From the NCBI GenBank assembly GCA_040081395.1, contig JBEBGN010000153.1, positions 1-7,338 of the forward strand: DNA of 7,338 nucleotides, in the 5' to 3' direction. Below the pieces are notes generated by a model. The model worked only from the letters and a program-made list of their open reading frames with translations, ran no database searches and was not told the origin of the DNA. Both the position numbers and the translations under genes were made by a program. Origin of the DNA: UBA2982 sp040081395 (lineage in GTDB: Bacteria > Gemmatimonadota > Gemmatimonadetes > Longimicrobiales > Gaopeijiaceae). This document shows positions 5,970 to 7,338 of the stretch, piece by piece. Numbering within the stretch: the stretch's first letter is position 1; every line of letters starts with the position of its first letter.

Positions 5970-6497
5970 CTATCCGTCGCCCAGCGAACTCCGCGCGCGC
6001 GACAACTCGTCGACGAGCCCCTCAAGGAGTTCCGCCTCGTACTTCGACCCTGCGACGATGGTGAGATCGAGCGGGTCGAAACCCTCGTCTACATGGTTGA
6101 AGAGGATCTCGACGAGCGTGCGGGCAGCTCCCTCCGGGTCGGCCGTGCCCACGCCGAGACCGAGGGGCGGAAGGGCCAGGGACGCGAGACCCCAGTCCGT
6201 CGCGCGCCTGAGCCCGTTCCGGAGCGCACGCTGCACGATGAGGCTCGTCTGCTGCTCCTCCTCCGACATCACCACCGCATGGATGAGATACGCTGCGTCG
6301 AGATTGCCGGCGGGCGTGAGCACGGCGCCCCCGAGGGGGAGCGTGCCGAGCCTGGAGAGTCGCTCCTCCAGCTGCTCCCCTGCCGCGATCGCGATGTCGC
6401 GCGAGGCCGCGCTCACCGGGGCCATGTCCGTGCGCACCGGGCGCAGCAAGGCCTCGGCGGTCTGCGAAGCCAGGGTACCCAGAACGACCCGGATCAC
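5970..6497 (-). CDS. Macro-domain-like protein with degenerate nucleotide-binding loop
   Basis: A 175-residue protein that is nearly all one macro (A1pp) fold. It opens with the strand IRVVLGTLA and the expected helix (about 30-50), followed by the typical core GGAVLTPAGNLDAAYLIHAV (56-75), the helix pair at about 86-102, and SLALPPLGLGVGTADPEGAA (106-125), which matches the family's second glycine-rich phosphate loop. Where catalytic macro proteins carry the Asn-rich NAAN loop, this one has LLRPVRTDMA (18-27) with no Asn, so ADP-ribosyl hydrolysis is doubtful; ligand binding may remain. The start is GTG 6497, overlapping the TPR stop in GTGA. The frame is open 76 codons further upstream, but that part lies inside the TPR gene, is Arg-rich and resembles no protein. 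There is no Shine-Dalgarno, which implies translational coupling to the TPR gene. It is cytoplasmic. Its role is unknown, probably shared with the TPR partner. Confidence 0.8.
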   Translation of the reverse strand: MIRVVLGTLASQTAEALLRPVRTDMAPVSAASRDIAIAAGEQLEERLSRLGTLPLGGAVLTPAGNLDAAYLIHAVVMSEEEQQTSLIVQRALRNGLRRATDWGLASLALPPLGLGVGTADPEGAARTLVEILFNHVDEGFDPLDLTIVAGSKYEAELLEGLVDELSRARSSLGDG

Positions 6498-7338
6498 CGG
6501 CTCTGCAGGCGCCGCGCGCGGCGGTACATCTCGGCGGCCTCCTCGGGCTGGTGCTTCCGATCGTACAAGTGGCCGAGAGTATAGACCGGCTTCGGATCGT
6601 TGGGCAGGAGCGCGGCGGCGCGCTCCAGCGCCTGGACCGCCTCGTCGTACTGCCCGAGACGATTGAGGGCCTCTCCGCGATAGTAGAACGCGGATCCACT
6701 CTCTCGATCGCGCGCGCACACCCAACGCAGCTCCGTCTCGGCCTGCGCGTACAGACCCCTTCGGAAGTACAGGATACCGATCGCGAGGTGCACGCGCAGA
6801 TCCTCCGCGTCGACCTTCTGCGCGCGCCGCAGCATCGCCTCGGCTTCCTCGTAGCGCGCCAGCGACGTGAGCGTCGAGGCGAGGTTCGCCAGCACTTCGA
6901 CATTCTCGGGCTCGAGGCGCGCGGCGGCCTCCAGATGATCGCGCGCCGCATCGAATTGCTTCAGCTCGTCGTACAGGACGCCGAGGTTGTTCCGCGCCTT
7001 CATGTTCGCGGGGTTCACGGTGAGAATGCCCAGGTACAGTTGGATCGCTTCCTGGACTCGACCTTGTTCCACCAGCAAACGCGCGCGCACGAGCGGCTCG
7101 CCGGCAGGCTTCGCACGCGCCGCCGCATGATCGCGGGCGGGCTCGTGCGGATCGGGCCCCTTGGCGGGGAGGGCCGAGCCGCCGTTGCGCTTCGGTGTCG
7201 TGGCCGGCGCGGGCCTGGGCACCCCCGCTGCTACTTTCGCCTTGGCGAGGGCCGGCGCCGCGGGAGCCGGGGCCGGTGTGTCGACCGTGATCGGCTGCAG
7301 AGGCGGCGCCGGGGCAACGTCCGGGAGGGGGACGGGAG
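6494..7338 (-). CDS. Six-TPR protein with Pro/Ala-rich linker, 5' end outside window
   Basis: The frame is open from the window edge (first full codon at 7336) to TGA at 6494-6496, giving 280 codons. Residues 1 to about 80 are a Pro/Ala-rich, low-complexity stretch with scattered Lys, typical of a flexible linker. Residues about 82-280 form six consecutive 34-residue tetratricopeptide units with clear consensus positions, for example NNLGVLYDELKQFDAARDHL, YRGEALNRLGQYDEAVQALE and YTLGHLYDRKHQPEEAAEMY. A GTG at 7222 could give a shorter protein, but the linker continues in frame above it with the same composition, so I judge the gene 5'-truncated and likely to carry another N-terminal domain outside the window. 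TPR arrays bind peptides or partner proteins. The four-base overlap with the macro-domain gene makes that protein the obvious candidate partner. No membrane segment is visible in this part. Confidence 0.88.
   Translation of the reverse strand, partial: PVPLPDVAPAPPLQPITVDTPAPAPAAPALAKAKVAAGVPRPAPATTPKRNGGSALPAKGPDPHEPARDHAAARAKPAGEPLVRARLLVEQGRVQEAIQLYLGILTVNPANMKARNNLGVLYDELKQFDAARDHLEAAARLEPENVEVLANLASTLTSLARYEEAEAMLRRAQKVDAEDLRVHLAIGILYFRRGLYAQAETELRWVCARDRESGSAFYYRGEALNRLGQYDEAVQALERAAALLPNDPKPVYTLGHLYDRKHQPEEAAEMYRRARRLQSR

Noticed and set aside
6498..6725. N-terminal extension of the macro-domain gene to ATG 6725
   Set aside because: The extra 76 residues are Arg/Gly/Ala-rich and overlap the TPR coding region; the GTG at 6497 in the GTGA overlap gives exactly one macro domain.
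6022..6951. 309-codon minus-strand frame across the TPR and macro genes
   Set aside because: Ser/Arg/Cys-rich translation of a shifted frame; the TPR and macro frames have clear family motifs.

Overview
The window is GC-rich bacterial DNA. All seven recognisable genes lie on the minus strand and point the same way, with very little intergenic space. The gene set (a TPR protein overlapping a degenerate macro-domain protein, a secreted subclass-B3-like metallo-hydrolase, a transglutaminase-like protein with an EcsA-like ABC ATPase and a large ABC exporter permease, and a TerB-family protein), GC-driven codon use and two or three GTG starts fit a chromosomal segment of a high-GC environmental Gram-negative bacterium. 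Gemmatimonadota or a relative is my best guess, but no marker gene here fixes the phylum. I see no rRNA, tRNA, CRISPR array, insertion sequence or phage gene.

Layout in transcription order, from high to low coordinates: (i) 7338-6494, the 3' part of a gene with a Pro/Ala-rich linker and six TPR units, running off the window at its 5' end. (ii) 6497-5970, a 175-residue macro-fold protein whose GTG start overlaps the TPR stop by four bases. (iii) 5871-4846, an exported MBL-fold protein with a complete two-zinc B3-type ligand set, preceded by a 98-base spacer holding a GC-rich hairpin, a perfect 12-bp tandem repeat and a strong Shine-Dalgarno. (iv) 4738-623, a three-gene unit: a membrane-anchored transglutaminase-like cysteine enzyme, an ABC ATPase joined by an ATGA overlap, and a roughly 12-TM permease 19 bases further on. 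(v) 447-1, a TerB-family protein after a 175-base spacer with two hairpins; its 3' end is cut by the window.

The three-gene unit is the most coherent system. The tight coupling suggests an ATP-driven exporter working with an extracytoplasmic transglutaminase-fold enzyme, but the substrate cannot be read from sequence. The TPR/macro pair is the second unit: the macro protein lacks the usual Asn-rich nucleotide-binding loop, so it is probably a binding or structural module rather than an ADP-ribosyl hydrolase. Nothing here proves a new system; the two pairings are the parts most worth testing.
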